A stretch of DNA of 64,000 nt, from the NCBI RefSeq assembly GCF_026344005.1, contig NZ_JAPKNH010000005.1, positions 186,001 through 250,000 on the forward strand, in the 5' to 3' direction. The stretch comes from Kaistia terrae (GTDB lineage: Bacteria > Pseudomonadota > Alphaproteobacteria > Rhizobiales > Kaistiaceae). Shown here piece after piece: positions 28,853 through 37,258 of this stretch (its first letter is position 1; every line of letters starts with the position of its first letter). The notes beneath the pieces were generated by a model. That model saw only the letters and a program-made list of their open reading frames with translations. It ran no database searches and was not told the origin of the DNA. The translations under genes and the position numbers were made by a program.

Positions 28853-29986
28853 ATGCTCGATTGGTCCGAACCCAAGTCCGCTGCCGTTTCCGGCGCGCCG
28901 CTCGCCCCTGTCGGCAATGATCTACCGGTCGCCGACGCCACCGGCCTCGGCTCGATCGACCGGGCCGGCGGCCGCGTCTCCGTCGACGACAAGGCGATGA
29001 TCAATTGCCGCGCCGACGTGAACCAGCTGTTGCCGCTCAAATATCGCTGGGCCTGGGAGAAGTATCTCGCCGGCTGCAACAACCACTGGATGCCGACCGA
29101 GGTCTCGATGCAGGCCGATATCGCGCTCTGGAAGTCGAAGGACGGGCTGACCGAGGACGAGCGCCGCGCCATCAAGCGCAATCTCGGCTTCTTTGCCGCC
29201 TCAGAGTCTCTGGTTGCCAACAACATCGTGCTGGCGATCTATCGCCACCTGACCAATCCGGAATGCCGGCAGTATCTGCTGCGCCAGGCGTTCGAGGAGG
29301 CGGTACACACGCACACCTTCCAGTACATCGTCGAAAGCCTCGGCCTCGACGAGGGCGAGCTGTTCAACATGTACCGGGAAGTGCCGTCGATCACCGACAA
29401 GGCGGCCTGGGCGCTGAAGCACACCCAGCATCTCGACGATCCCGACTTCAAGACCGGTACGCCCGAAACCGACCAGTCGTTTTTGCGCGATCTCGTCGCC
29501 TTCTACGTCATCTTCGAGGGCATGTGGTTCTACACCGGCTTTGCGCAGATCCTGTCGCTCGGTCGTCGCAACAAGATGGTCGGCATCGCCGAGCAGTATC
29601 AGTACATTCTTCGCGACGAGAGCATCCACCTGAACTTCGGCATCGACGTCATCAACCAGATCAAGGTGGAAAACCCGCATCTCTGGACGGCTTCGTTCCA
29701 GGATGAGCTGCGCTCGATGATCCGCGAAGCGGCCGAACTGGAGGCCGCCTACAGCCTCGACACGATGCCGCGCGGCTTCCTCGGCCTGAATGCAGCGCTT
29801 TGCGCAAGCTACATGCACTTCATCGCCAACCGCCGTTGCGCCCAGCTTGGTTTAGCGCCGGTGTTCCCGGAGACGGAGAATCCGTTCCCGTGGATGTCGG
29901 AGGCGATGGATCTGAAGAAGGAGAAGAACTTCTTCGAGACGCGCGTCATCGAATACCAGAACGGCGGCGCGCTCGCCTGGGATTGA
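28853..29986 (+). CDS. nrdB: Ribonucleotide reductase beta subunit, subclass Ic (Mn/Fe) type
   Basis: 377-aa radical-generating subunit. Aligned by motif to E. coli NrdB, metal ligands are E118 (in FFAASES; Asp in E. coli), E149 and H152 (EEAVHTHTF), E222, E256 and H259 (RDESIHL). The radical tyrosine position is F156. Phe for Tyr together with Glu for the first Asp is the mark of subclass Ic, known from Chlamydia, where a Mn(IV)/Fe(III) centre replaces the tyrosyl radical. The C-terminal tail ends with [11 protein letters not shown], the kind that binds NrdA. ATG 28853 has AAGGAG upstream. Co-directional with nrdA. Confidence 0.93.
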   Translation: MLDWSEPKSAAVSGAPLAPVGNDLPVADATGLGSIDRAGGRVSVDDKAMINCRADVNQLLPLKYRWAWEKYLAGCNNHWMPTEVSMQADIALWKSKDGLTEDERRAIKRNLGFFAASESLVANNIVLAIYRHLTNPECRQYLLRQAFEEAVHTHTFQYIVESLGLDEGELFNMYREVPSITDKAAWALKHTQHLDDPDFKTGTPETDQSFLRDLVAFYVIFEGMWFYTGFAQILSLGRRNKMVGIAEQYQYILRDESIHLNFGIDVINQIKVENPHLWTASFQDELRSMIREAAELEAAYSLDTMPRGFLGLNAALCASYMHFIANRRCAQLGLAPVFPETENPFPWMSEAMDLKKEKNFFETRVIEYQNGGALAWD

Positions 29987-30012
29987 GCCGGTTCGCGGTG
30001 CGTTGCTCTCTT

Positions 30013-30172
30013 ACCTCTCCCTGAGGGAGAGGTCGGAGCGAAGCTCCGGGTGAGGGTTTACGCCCTCTCCGGATGGGTCCCTAAACCCTCACCCGCCGGC
30101 CTCGGGCCGTCGACCTCTCCCTCAGGGAGAGGTGAGGGAAGGGCGTTTTTGACCTCCTTCAAGGGGGAGGTT
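30013..30172. repeat. dispersed palindromic repeats, family 2
   Basis: CTCTCCCTGAGGGAGAGGT and CCTCTCCCTCAGGGAGAGGT units separated by GGGTGAGGGTTTACGCC and its inverse. Same type as the copy between nrdA and nrdB. Sits in the spacer between the convergent nrdB and HxlR genes. Confidence 0.8.
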
Positions 30173-30188
30173 CAAGGCAAGAAGGCGG

Positions 30189-30575
30189 TCAGCGCAACTC
30201 CGCCGCCGCGTCATACGTCTTCTGCGCCGTCAGCACGGCGTCCATGTTGCGCTCGGCCCAATGGGCCAGTGTCGCCACGGTTTCGGTCAGGGTCTGGCCC
30301 AGCGGCGTCAGCGCGTATTCGACGGTCACCGGCACCGTCGGATAGACGGTGCGCGAGACAAGCCCGTCGCGCTCCAGCTTCTTCAGCGTCTGCGATAGCA
30401 CCTTCTGAGAGATGCCCTTGATGTCGCGCCGGATGTGGTTGAAGCGCACCGGTTCGCCGCGCAGCCGGTCGAGGATCAGCAGCGCCCATTTGTCGGCGAT
30501 CCGGTCCAGCACCAGCCGGGTCGGACAGCGGTCTTCATAGACGTCATAGGCGCGCTGCAGCGTCGTCGTTTCCAT
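30189..30575 (-). CDS. HxlR-family transcriptional regulator
   Basis: 128-aa winged-helix regulator (MarR-like fold). The family pattern CPTRLVLDRIADKWALLIL near the N-terminus, with one cysteine that could sense oxidants or electrophiles, is followed by the GISQKVLSQTLKKLERDGLV recognition region. ATG 30575 is preceded by GGAGAGA. It is divergent from the QorB-like gene, the same pairing as YtfH and QorB in E. coli, so it most likely represses that gene. Possible operators are the GAAAC repeats at 30668-30690. Confidence 0.9.
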   Translation of the reverse strand: METTTLQRAYDVYEDRCPTRLVLDRIADKWALLILDRLRGEPVRFNHIRRDIKGISQKVLSQTLKKLERDGLVSRTVYPTVPVTVEYALTPLGQTLTETVATLAHWAERNMDAVLTAQKTYDAAAELR

Positions 30576-30667
30576 GTGTCTCTCCGGCCTCCGGTATCCC
30601 GAAGGAAACCATGTGAGCAAAAGGTGCTCTCTTTTGTCCCGTCTCGATCGGCAGTATGTAGCAAATC

Positions 30668-30690
30668 GAAACAAGGTTTCCAAACGAAAC
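30668..30690. promoter_or_regulatory. GAAAC/GTTTC operator candidate
   Basis: GAAAC (30668-30672), GTTTC (30676-30680) and GAAAC (30686-30690) form overlapping inverted repeats in the HxlR/QorB intergenic region, just upstream of the QorB-like start. Placement fits an HxlR-type operator. Confidence 0.5.
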
Positions 30691-30702
30691 TAGGATAAAG
30701 AG

Positions 30703-31542
30703 ATGACGAACAAGATCCTCGTGCTCGGCGCGACCGGCAATGTCGGTGCGCCTCTGGTCAAGGCGCTGGTGGCGAAGGGCGAGGCGGTCAAGGCCGCGTC
30801 GCGTTCCGGCAAGCCGGTGGAAGGCGCCGAGGGCGTCGTGTTCGACATTGCCGACCCCTCGACCTTTGCCGCCGCCTTTGACGGCGTCAATCGCGTCTAT
30901 CTGATGCTGCCGGCCGGCCATGTGCAGGTAACGGAACTGCTGCTGCCGGTGGTCGAGGCCGCCGTCTCGCGTGGCGTCAAGATCGTGTTCCAGAGCGTGT
31001 TCGGCGTCGATGCCGACGATTCCATTCCCTATCGCCAGGTCGAGATCGCCATCGAGAAATCAGGCGTTCCCTATGTTATCCTGCGGCCGAACTGGTTCTC
31101 CGACAATTTCCACACCTACTGGAAGGCCGGTCTCGACCATGGTGTGATCGCGGTGCCGGCGGCGGACGGCAAGTCGAGCTTCATCGACGTGCGCGACATC
31201 GCGGCGAGCGCGGCTGCGGCGCTGACGACCGACCGTTTCGACGGCCGCGCCTTCAACCTCACCGGCCCCGAGGCGCTCGGCTACGCCGATGCGGCGACGA
31301 TTCTTGCCGGCGTGGTCGGCAAGCCGGTCGCCTACCAGCCGGTCGAGGATGACGCATTCATCGCCATCCTGACAGGCGCCGGCGTGCCGGCCGATTATGC
31401 CGGCATGCTGACCTCGATCTTCTATCCGGTCCGTCAGGGCTGGACGGCCGCGCCGACCGGCGATGTCGAGACGCTGACCGGCACCGCGCCGCGTTCGGTC
31501 GCGACCTATGCCGCCGACAATGCCGCGGCGCTGGCCGCCTGA
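30703..31542 (+). CDS. NmrA-like NAD(P)H-dependent oxidoreductase (QorB-like)
   Basis: 279-aa atypical short-chain dehydrogenase of the NmrA type. The dinucleotide loop GATGNVGAP is at residues 9-17. The RPNWFSDNF segment and FIDVRDIA are typical of the quinone reductase QorB group. There is no YxxxK catalytic pair of classical SDRs. The gene is divergent from an HxlR regulator, as in E. coli ytfGH, which suggests NADPH-dependent reduction of quinones. Two strong hairpins follow it. Confidence 0.87.
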   Translation: MTNKILVLGATGNVGAPLVKALVAKGEAVKAASRSGKPVEGAEGVVFDIADPSTFAAAFDGVNRVYLMLPAGHVQVTELLLPVVEAAVSRGVKIVFQSVFGVDADDSIPYRQVEIAIEKSGVPYVILRPNWFSDNFHTYWKAGLDHGVIAVPAADGKSSFIDVRDIAASAAAALTTDRFDGRAFNLTGPEALGYADAATILAGVVGKPVAYQPVEDDAFIAILTGAGVPADYAGMLTSIFYPVRQGWTAAPTGDVETLTGTAPRSVATYAADNAAALAA

Positions 31543-31559
31543 ACGATCGCAAGAAGAGG

Positions 31560-31637
31560 GCCGGCAGCCTGGCTGCCGGCTTCCCTTGCCGACAGGTCCC
31601 TGTGATGAACCGGCGGCACGCCGCGCCGCCGGTTCAT
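31560..31637. terminator. two hairpins between convergent genes
   Basis: First stem GCCGGCAG with CTGCCGGC (31560-31580) followed by TTCCCTT. Second is a perfect 13-bp stem (31605-31617 with 31625-31637). They lie between the QorB-like gene (+) and the gene at 31654 (-), so they can act as terminators for both directions. Confidence 0.6.
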
Positions 31638-31653
31638 GACATTCTGTCTGGAA

Positions 31654-32280
31654 TCAGAGCTTCAACAGCGGGTCGGGCTGGTCCGTGCTGAACGGAACTT
31701 CGTCGACGCCCCAGTTGCGGTGGACGACGTGGACATGCGCGTCGCGGCCGCCATTCTGGGTCAGGATCTCGAGGATCTTTGCGTCGTCCTTGCTGTCGGG
31801 CGCATGCACCCAGAGCAGCAGGCCGCCATTGGCCAGTTGCTGGCGGATGGCTTCGGCATGCTTGCGGCCGAAGATGCGCGAAAGCACGAAACCGACCGAG
31901 CCGGTCGCGAAGGCGCCGCCAACGGTGACCGCCAGCGTCGGGATCAGAGCCAGTCCGACCGTGCCGGCGACGAGCGCCGCGCCGAGGCCGGTGACCAGCG
32001 CCGGGCCGCCGGTGAGCGCTGCCAGGCCTTCCGTGCGCGAATCCTGCGTGACATAGGCGGCGCGGGCGGCATCGTCCTTGTCTTCCAGCGCTGTCGTCGG
32101 GTTGGACGAGGACAGCTTTTCGGAAGGCGCCAGAACGCTGAGGTCTTCTTGGCGGAGGCCATATTGCATCAGCGCATCGACGGCGGCGTTGAGGGCTGCT
32201 TCGCTGTCGAAGACAGCGACTGCTTCACGCTCCTGGTAGCCGACTTTGCCGTCTCGAACGTCCTGGCCAGATTGGGTCAT
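31654..32280 (-). CDS. Putative stress-response membrane-associated protein (YflT/17M-like N-domain)
   Basis: 208 aa. The N-terminal 70 residues (EAVAVFDSEAALNAAVDAL, YGLRQEDLSVLA) look like the general-stress 17M domain. Residues about 90-140 are very rich in Gly, Ala and Val and could form one hydrophobic hairpin (LVTGLGAALVAGTVGLALIP). The C-terminal part repeats an alpha/beta unit (GGLLLWVHA, DAHVHVVHR). ATG 32280 is the natural start. No catalytic motif is seen and I do not assign a function; the role in stress is only by family likeness. Confidence 0.7.
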   Translation of the reverse strand: MTQSGQDVRDGKVGYQEREAVAVFDSEAALNAAVDALMQYGLRQEDLSVLAPSEKLSSSNPTTALEDKDDAARAAYVTQDSRTEGLAALTGGPALVTGLGAALVAGTVGLALIPTLAVTVGGAFATGSVGFVLSRIFGRKHAEAIRQQLANGGLLLWVHAPDSKDDAKILEILTQNGGRDAHVHVVHRNWGVDEVPFSTDQPDPLLKL

Positions 32281-32439
32281 CTTGCTTTCCTGATCCTGCT
32301 GGCGCTCGTCACGCCATCCATCGGTTGCAGCGTCGCATCCTGCACTATCCTACAGGGACAGATCTTTGCAACGCTGTGTCGGAAAGCTCGATGCGGTCTT
32401 CTTTCCACAACGGACTCGGTCCCCTCGCGTCGGGGCCGA

Positions 32440-33924
32440 CTACTGGCCAGCTTCCTGAAGGGCCACTTCACGGCGTCTTTCCAAGGGTGTCAGCCCGTAG
32501 TGCCGATGCTTTTCCTCGTACATGCGTGCGTCGGCGCGCTTGACGACTTCTTCCAGGGGTTCGCCCGGCGCGCCCGTCGCAGCGCCGATCGACAGGCTCA
32601 GGCTGGTGCTGGAATAGAACTGGTTGTTGAGCTCGACGAGGCGACGAACGTCTTCGATCGTCTTTTCTGCGCCAATCTCGTCGGCGCCGGGCAAGAGGAT
32701 GGCGAACTCATCGCCGCCGATTCTCGCCGCATGCGCCGGCACCGTCGTCAGCTTGCCCAGCACCTCGCCGGCTCGGCGCAGCAACTCGTCGCCTGCGGCG
32801 TGGCCCCATTGATCGTTGGCCGCCTTCAGGCCGTTCAGGTCGATGACGATGACCGAGAGCGGGGCCGGGCCGTTGCGGCGCAGGCGGTTCAGTTCATCGA
32901 CGAAGAAGGAGCGGTTGTAGAGCTTGGTCAGGACATCATGCTTGCCGAGGAACTCCAGATAGGCCTCGGCCGCCTTGCGGGCGGTGATATCGGTCAGCGC
33001 CACCTGCACGAGTGACCAGTCGTGTTCATGGCCGGGCAGGACGGAGAATTGCAGGTGCAGATGCAACTCCCGGCCGTCGAGCGTGTAGTTGAGCACTTCG
33101 CGCTGCTGAAACAGCTTGCCGTCCCACAGATCAATCAACTGCTCCCGGAACGGTCGGTTCATGCCGTCCCGGAAAACATCGCCGAGATTCAACAGGAGCG
33201 TGGGGAGATCCGGGGCGCTGAATAGCTGCAGCGTATGACGGTTGACGTCGATCACCCGGATTTCGCTCATGCAGCGCGTGACGAATTCCGGATGCACATC
33301 GGTGAAGACGCGGAAATCGAGGATACCCTTTTGGCGGATCTCGTCGATCAGGCGTTTGACGCTGGAAAAATCCTCGACCCAGAGCGAGACGGGGGAATGG
33401 TGAAATAGTCCGCGCGCATATTCCTCGCTGGTCGCGAGGCTGCGACGCGCGGTCTCGCGTTCCGTCACATCCTCGATCGCCACCAGGACGCGTTCCCAGT
33501 TGGCCTCATAGCCGGGCACGATCGTGCCCTTGAGCTGGATGTCGAGGCGCTTGCCGCTCAGCGTGTAGTTGACGGTGTGGCTGGTAAACTGCGTATGGCC
33601 ATTCCAGAGCTGCACCAGTTCGTCGACATGGGCATGCAGCATGTCATCGCGGAATACACGTCCGAGATTGGCCTCGAGTTCTTCCAAACTCGCGGCCTCC
33701 AGCAAGGAGAGTGTCTTCTGGTTGACCTTCAGCACGCGCAGGCGGCTTGAGCAGATTTTTACCCGCGAAAGATCTTCGCGCAGATAGGCGCCGAGGTCGG
33801 AGACACCGGCCGCTCGCCACTCATCGAACAGGCTCTTCAGTGCGCTATAGTCTTCTTCCCACAACGAGACGGGCGCGATGTCAAACATCTTGCCGTCCGT
33901 GTTCGGCTCACCCAGCATTCGCAT
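32440..33924 (-). CDS. PAS-GGDEF diguanylate cyclase
   Basis: 494-aa cytoplasmic protein. Two sensor units with the same opening, PVSLWEEDYSALKSLFDEW (near residue 18) and PVSLWVEDFSSVKRLIDEI (near 178), each end in a PAS-type segment (VLVAIEDVTERE and VQVALTDITARK). The C-terminal 160 residues form the cyclase with intact active site RIGGDEFAILLPG, so it should make cyclic di-GMP. The RxxD inhibitory site is absent; TVPA stands at that position. Start is uncertain between ATG 33924 and ATG 33918. No transmembrane helix is visible, so the signal is probably cytoplasmic. Confidence 0.9.
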   Translation of the reverse strand: MRMLGEPNTDGKMFDIAPVSLWEEDYSALKSLFDEWRAAGVSDLGAYLREDLSRVKICSSRLRVLKVNQKTLSLLEAASLEELEANLGRVFRDDMLHAHVDELVQLWNGHTQFTSHTVNYTLSGKRLDIQLKGTIVPGYEANWERVLVAIEDVTERETARRSLATSEEYARGLFHHSPVSLWVEDFSSVKRLIDEIRQKGILDFRVFTDVHPEFVTRCMSEIRVIDVNRHTLQLFSAPDLPTLLLNLGDVFRDGMNRPFREQLIDLWDGKLFQQREVLNYTLDGRELHLHLQFSVLPGHEHDWSLVQVALTDITARKAAEAYLEFLGKHDVLTKLYNRSFFVDELNRLRRNGPAPLSVIVIDLNGLKAANDQWGHAAGDELLRRAGEVLGKLTTVPAHAARIGGDEFAILLPGADEIGAEKTIEDVRRLVELNNQFYSSTSLSLSIGAATGAPGEPLEEVVKRADARMYEEKHRHYGLTPLERRREVALQEAGQ

Positions 33925-34384
33925 ATCCGGTCGGTTTATGGGGTTGCAGCCAACAAGGGGCACTCGTTGGTTTTCCCATGGCGGCAATCGATATTACGCT
34001 ACGGCACATCTCGTTGAGATACTCTAAATGTTCCATTTTCGCGAGAAGGAATATGGGTATCCTTACGAGCAGGCGTCCTAGCGTCCAACACGCTTCAGCG
34101 CAATGGAGCCGATGCTGGTGGAGAGATCCAGCCCCTTTCGGCTGGAGGTCGAAATTAGTTGCACAGAACGTCGCCAATCGAAGTCGCGAAAGCCATCTTG
34201 CCGAAGCCAATCTTGGAGCAGGCGCTCAGGGCGGACCTCGTGCTAGGTGTGAGGTCACGGAAATCGGCGGATGGCTGTTGGTTCCGGCAGGATCCACGGC
34301 GAAGGCAGCGATCCATCCCGGCAGGGTGGTGATGCGGCGTCCGTCGACGACTGGAAAAGTGAGAAACGAGAAAGACGAGATCGA
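33925..34384. other. 460-bp intergenic region without recognised features
   Basis: Lies between the diverging diguanylate cyclase and DUF3830 genes and must contain their promoters. Base composition around 33990-34060 is lower in GC than the surroundings. I see no gene, RNA or repeat that I can support. Confidence 0.5.
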
Positions 34385-34801
34385 ATGACCAAAGTGAAAA
34401 TCACCGCCGGCCCGTTCACCTTCTACGGCAAGTTCGAGGAAGAACTGGCGCCGAAGACCTGCGCTGTCTTCAAGACGCTGCTGCCGTATCGCGAGAAGCT
34501 CATTCACGTTCGCTGGAGCGGTGAAGGCTGCTGGATCCCGCTTGGCGACCTCGATCTCGGCCTCGGCTACGAGAACAACACCAGCCACCCGGCTCCCGGC
34601 GAGTTCATTCTCTATCCCGGCGGCATCAGCGAGACGGAAATCCTGCTCGCCTATGGCGGCGTCGATTTCTCGTCGAAGGTCGGCCAGCTCTCGGGCAACC
34701 ATTTCCTGACCATCACCGAAGGCCGCGAAAACCTCGTCGCGCTCGGCAAGCTCACCCTCTGGAAGGGTGCGCAGGACATCCTCATCGAACTCGCCGACTG
34801 A
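34385..34801 (+). CDS. DUF3830 family protein
   Basis: 138-aa protein resembling the DUF3830 family, which has a cyclophilin-like fold. Visible features are EELAPKTCAVFKTLLP, a HVRWSGEGCWIP strand, and the HPAPGEFILYPGG segment. ATG 34385 follows a purine-rich stretch (GAGAAAGACGAG). Biological role is not established for the family; relatives often lie near amide or hydantoin catabolism genes, but none is beside it here. It ends 28 bases before a textbook terminator. Confidence 0.8.
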   Translation: MTKVKITAGPFTFYGKFEEELAPKTCAVFKTLLPYREKLIHVRWSGEGCWIPLGDLDLGLGYENNTSHPAPGEFILYPGGISETEILLAYGGVDFSSKVGQLSGNHFLTITEGRENLVALGKLTLWKGAQDILIELAD

Positions 34802-34828
34802 TCCGTTCAGAACGCGACCGAGACGTCC

Positions 34829-34868
34829 GCCCCGGCGCCGCACACGATGCGCGCCGGGGCATTTTTTT
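34829..34868 (+). terminator. intrinsic terminator after the DUF3830 gene
   Basis: Perfect 10-bp stem (GCCCCGGCGC at 34829-34838 with 34851-34860) followed by A and seven T (34862-34868). Confidence 0.93.
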
Positions 34869-34886
34869 GCCGTCGCGACACTCGCA

Positions 34887-35065
34887 GTTCACAGGTTGCG
34901 CACAGCCTGTCCCAAGCTTTTCCCAAATGTTCCCCTCGGCTTTTCCCAAGCCTATCCCCAGGCTTTTCCTCCGCCTCTCCACAGGAACATCCCGGGCTTT
35001 TGCACCGGCTTTCCACAGCTCGCGCACAGGGTTTTCCGGCTGTTTTCGGCCGCTTGTGCACAGGC
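34887..35065. repeat. degenerate TTTTCC/CACAG tandem array
   Basis: About fifteen loosely repeated units of 9-15 bases, often 11-12, such as CTTTTCCCAAG, CCTATCCCCAGG, CCTCTCCACAGG, CTTTCCACAG, CGCGCACAGG and TTGTGCACAGG. Many resemble relaxed DnaA boxes (TTWTCCACA). Located between the terminator at 34829 and the ROK gene promoter. It is open in two plus-strand frames, but the composition is unlike the neighbouring genes. Confidence 0.6.
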
Positions 35066-35107
35066 CTTGCCGCGTCGCTTCGTCCGTGTCGCGCTATTCC
35101 ATAAATC

Positions 35108-35138
35108 CATTTGACTTAATAAATGCGCGGCCTAACGT
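35108..35138 (+). promoter_or_regulatory. promoter and operator candidate of the ROK operon
   Basis: TTGACT (35111-35116) and TAACGT (35133-35138) are 16 bases apart and 25 bases upstream of the start codon. The inverted repeat CATTT-N8-AAATG (35108-35125) overlaps the -35 box, as expected for autorepression by a ROK repressor. Confidence 0.6.
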
Positions 35139-35163
35139 AGGGGTACCGAGGACTGGAGCGACG

Positions 35164-36396
35164 ATGGCGCTGCGCGGCACGAACCAAGAGTTTGGTCGAC
35201 CCTACAACCGGCGGATTGTCCTCGAGACGATCCGGCTGGAAGCGCCCATTGCTCGCGGCGACATCGCACGGCAGGTCGGACTGACCGTCCAGACCGTCTC
35301 CACGATCATCCGCGAACTGGAACTGCAGGGCTTCGTCATGGGCGTCCGCGAGGCGCCGAAGGGCAGGGGCCTGCCGCGCACCAATCTGACCCTCAACCCC
35401 GAAGGTGGCTTTGCCATCGGCCTGCATGTGACGCCGATCGGCGTCTCGGCGGCGCTGGTCAATCTGGCCGGCAAGATCGTCGGCACCCGGCATCATCCGA
35501 TGGCGCGCGTGTCGCCCGAGGCTACCTTTCCCGTCTTCCAGGCCCTGATCGCCGAAATGCAGGCGCTGCGCCCGAAGGGGCGGATGCTGGGCATCGGCGT
35601 CGCCATGCCCGGTCCGAGCGACGTCGATTCAATGAGTTTCGTCGGGCCGACCACGCTTGAGGGCTGGAAGGGTGTTCCTGTTCGCGACCGTCTGGCCGAG
35701 GCTCATGTCCTGCCCGTCTTCGCCGGCGCCGAACTGGGCGCCGTGGCGCTGGGCGAGCGGCTCTATGGCGTCGGGCGCGAGTTCCGGAGCTTCTATTACA
35801 TCTATTTCGGCGTCGGCCTTGGCGGCGCGGCGGTGCAGGACGGAACGGTGCAGCGCGGCGCGCATGGCAATGCGGGCGAGATCGGCCATCTGCCGCTGGT
35901 CCCCGGCGGCGATCCGTGCCCGTGCGGCAATCGTGGTTGCCTGGAGCGCTATGTCTCGCGCGATGCGCTCGATCGTCGGCTCAAGGCAGTCGATCCGAAC
36001 GCCACCATAGAGACGGCGCTTACCGACCATGCCGGCGTTGTCGATGCGTGGATCGATGAGGCGGCGCCCGTGCTGCGTTCGGCGATCGCCACAATCGAAA
36101 ATCTCTATGATCCCGAGACGATCGTGATTGGCGGCCTGGCCTCCGATGCGTTGCTCGAACGGCTGCTCGCCGCGACCGAGCCACTGATGCATTCGGTGGC
36201 CGAGCGCAGCGGCCGCACGACGCCGCGCCTGACCCTCTCCAGCGACGGCCAGGATGCGGTTCTGCGCGGCGCGGCGGCGCTGGCGATTTCAGGGGCCCTG
36301 TCGCCCCGTTTCGGTCTCCTCTTCGCCGGCGAGGAGGAGCGGGCCGAGCGCGATCCGATCATGACCGGCCCGTCCAGGAAAGAGGTAGCTGCATGA
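35164..36396 (+). CDS. ROK-family transcriptional repressor
   Basis: 410-aa sugar-responsive repressor. The N-terminal winged helix (IARGDIARQVGLTVQTVSTII) is followed by the ROK kinase-like domain. The zinc motif is complete as CPCGNRGCLE with the preceding GEIGHLPL. The ROK signature GNAGEIGH is present. ATG 35164 starts MALRGTNQEF. It overlaps the ATPase gene by ATGA and heads the CUT2 operon at 36393-40265, which it probably regulates along with itself. Effector sugar unknown. Confidence 0.92.
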   Translation: MALRGTNQEFGRPYNRRIVLETIRLEAPIARGDIARQVGLTVQTVSTIIRELELQGFVMGVREAPKGRGLPRTNLTLNPEGGFAIGLHVTPIGVSAALVNLAGKIVGTRHHPMARVSPEATFPVFQALIAEMQALRPKGRMLGIGVAMPGPSDVDSMSFVGPTTLEGWKGVPVRDRLAEAHVLPVFAGAELGAVALGERLYGVGREFRSFYYIYFGVGLGGAAVQDGTVQRGAHGNAGEIGHLPLVPGGDPCPCGNRGCLERYVSRDALDRRLKAVDPNATIETALTDHAGVVDAWIDEAAPVLRSAIATIENLYDPETIVIGGLASDALLERLLAATEPLMHSVAERSGRTTPRLTLSSDGQDAVLRGAAALAISGALSPRFGLLFAGEEERAERDPIMTGPSRKEVAA

Positions 36397-37196
36397 CCAC
36401 CGAAGCCCCGCTGCTGCGGCTCGAACATATTACGCGGAGCTTTGGCGCCATTCAGGCGCTTCGCGATATCAGCTTCGAAATGGCGCGCGGCGAAGTCGTG
36501 GCGCTGCTCGGCGACAATGGCGCCGGCAAGTCGACGCTGGTGAAGATCATTTCGGGCGGTCTTGAGCCAAGTTCCGGCAAGGTGATCTATGACGGCGAAG
36601 AGCGCCACTTCACCTCGCCCGCCGACGGCAAGGCGGCCGGCATCGAGACGGTCTACCAGGACCTGTCGCTCTGCACGAATGTCGACGTCGTGGCGAATTT
36701 CTTCATGGGCCGGGAGATCGTGAAGAAATACTTTGGCGTGCCGGTGTTGCAGGAAAAGGCGATGGAAGAAGTCGTCGCCAAGGCGATGGCCGCCGCCGGC
36801 ACCAAGATCCCGTCGCTACGCACCAATGTCGAGCATCTCTCCGGCGGCCAGCGCCAGGCGATCGAGCTGAACCGCTTCGTCCATTGGGGCGGCAAGCTGG
36901 TGTTGCTCGACGAACCGTTCGCGGCGCTCGGCGTCGAACAGACGCGACGTGGCCTCGACCTGATCCGCCGCATTGCCGACCAGGGCATCGGCGTCGTCTT
37001 CATCACTCACATCATGAGCCAAGCCTTCCAGGTCGCCGACCGCATGGTCGTGATCCGGCAAGGCACGGTGGCCGGTGATGTCCGCACGGCGGAAACCTCG
37101 CCGGACGAGATCGTGCAACTGATTACGGGCGAGGCATTGGGCGGCCGCGCGCGGAACGTCGACCAGAGCAAAGGTCAAGCCCAGCCAGCGGGATAG
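36393..37196 (+). CDS. CUT2 sugar ABC transporter ATPase, single domain (FrcA type)
   Basis: 267-aa cytoplasmic ATPase. Walker [10 protein letters not shown], signature LSGGQRQ, Walker B LVLLDEP and switch histidine FITH are all present. It holds one nucleotide-binding domain, unlike the two-domain RbsA type of the second CUT2 cluster (43670-45205), and so resembles FrcA. It overlaps the ROK gene by ATGA. Partner permease is 38476-39474 and binding protein 37259-38305. Confidence 0.93.
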   Translation: MTTEAPLLRLEHITRSFGAIQALRDISFEMARGEVVALLGDNGAGKSTLVKIISGGLEPSSGKVIYDGEERHFTSPADGKAAGIETVYQDLSLCTNVDVVANFFMGREIVKKYFGVPVLQEKAMEEVVAKAMAAAGTKIPSLRTNVEHLSGGQRQAIELNRFVHWGGKLVLLDEPFAALGVEQTRRGLDLIRRIADQGIGVVFITHIMSQAFQVADRMVVIRQGTVAGDVRTAETSPDEIVQLITGEALGGRARNVDQSKGQAQPAG

Positions 37197-37258
37197 GGCC
37201 GTCCAAAAGGCCCGGCCGCACTTCCAGACTGAACGATAAGAGCGAAGGGAACAGCAAC

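Noticed and set aside
34887..35065. Chromosomal replication origin
   Set aside because: Boxes are only loosely DnaA-like, there is no AT-rich unwinding stretch of convincing length, and no origin-linked genes such as dnaA, hemE or parAB nearby.
34867..35110. Plus-strand coding extension of the ROK gene through the TTTTCC array
   Set aside because: The ROK domain begins properly at ATG 35164; the upstream residues reflect the repeat array, and a promoter and operator candidate lie between.
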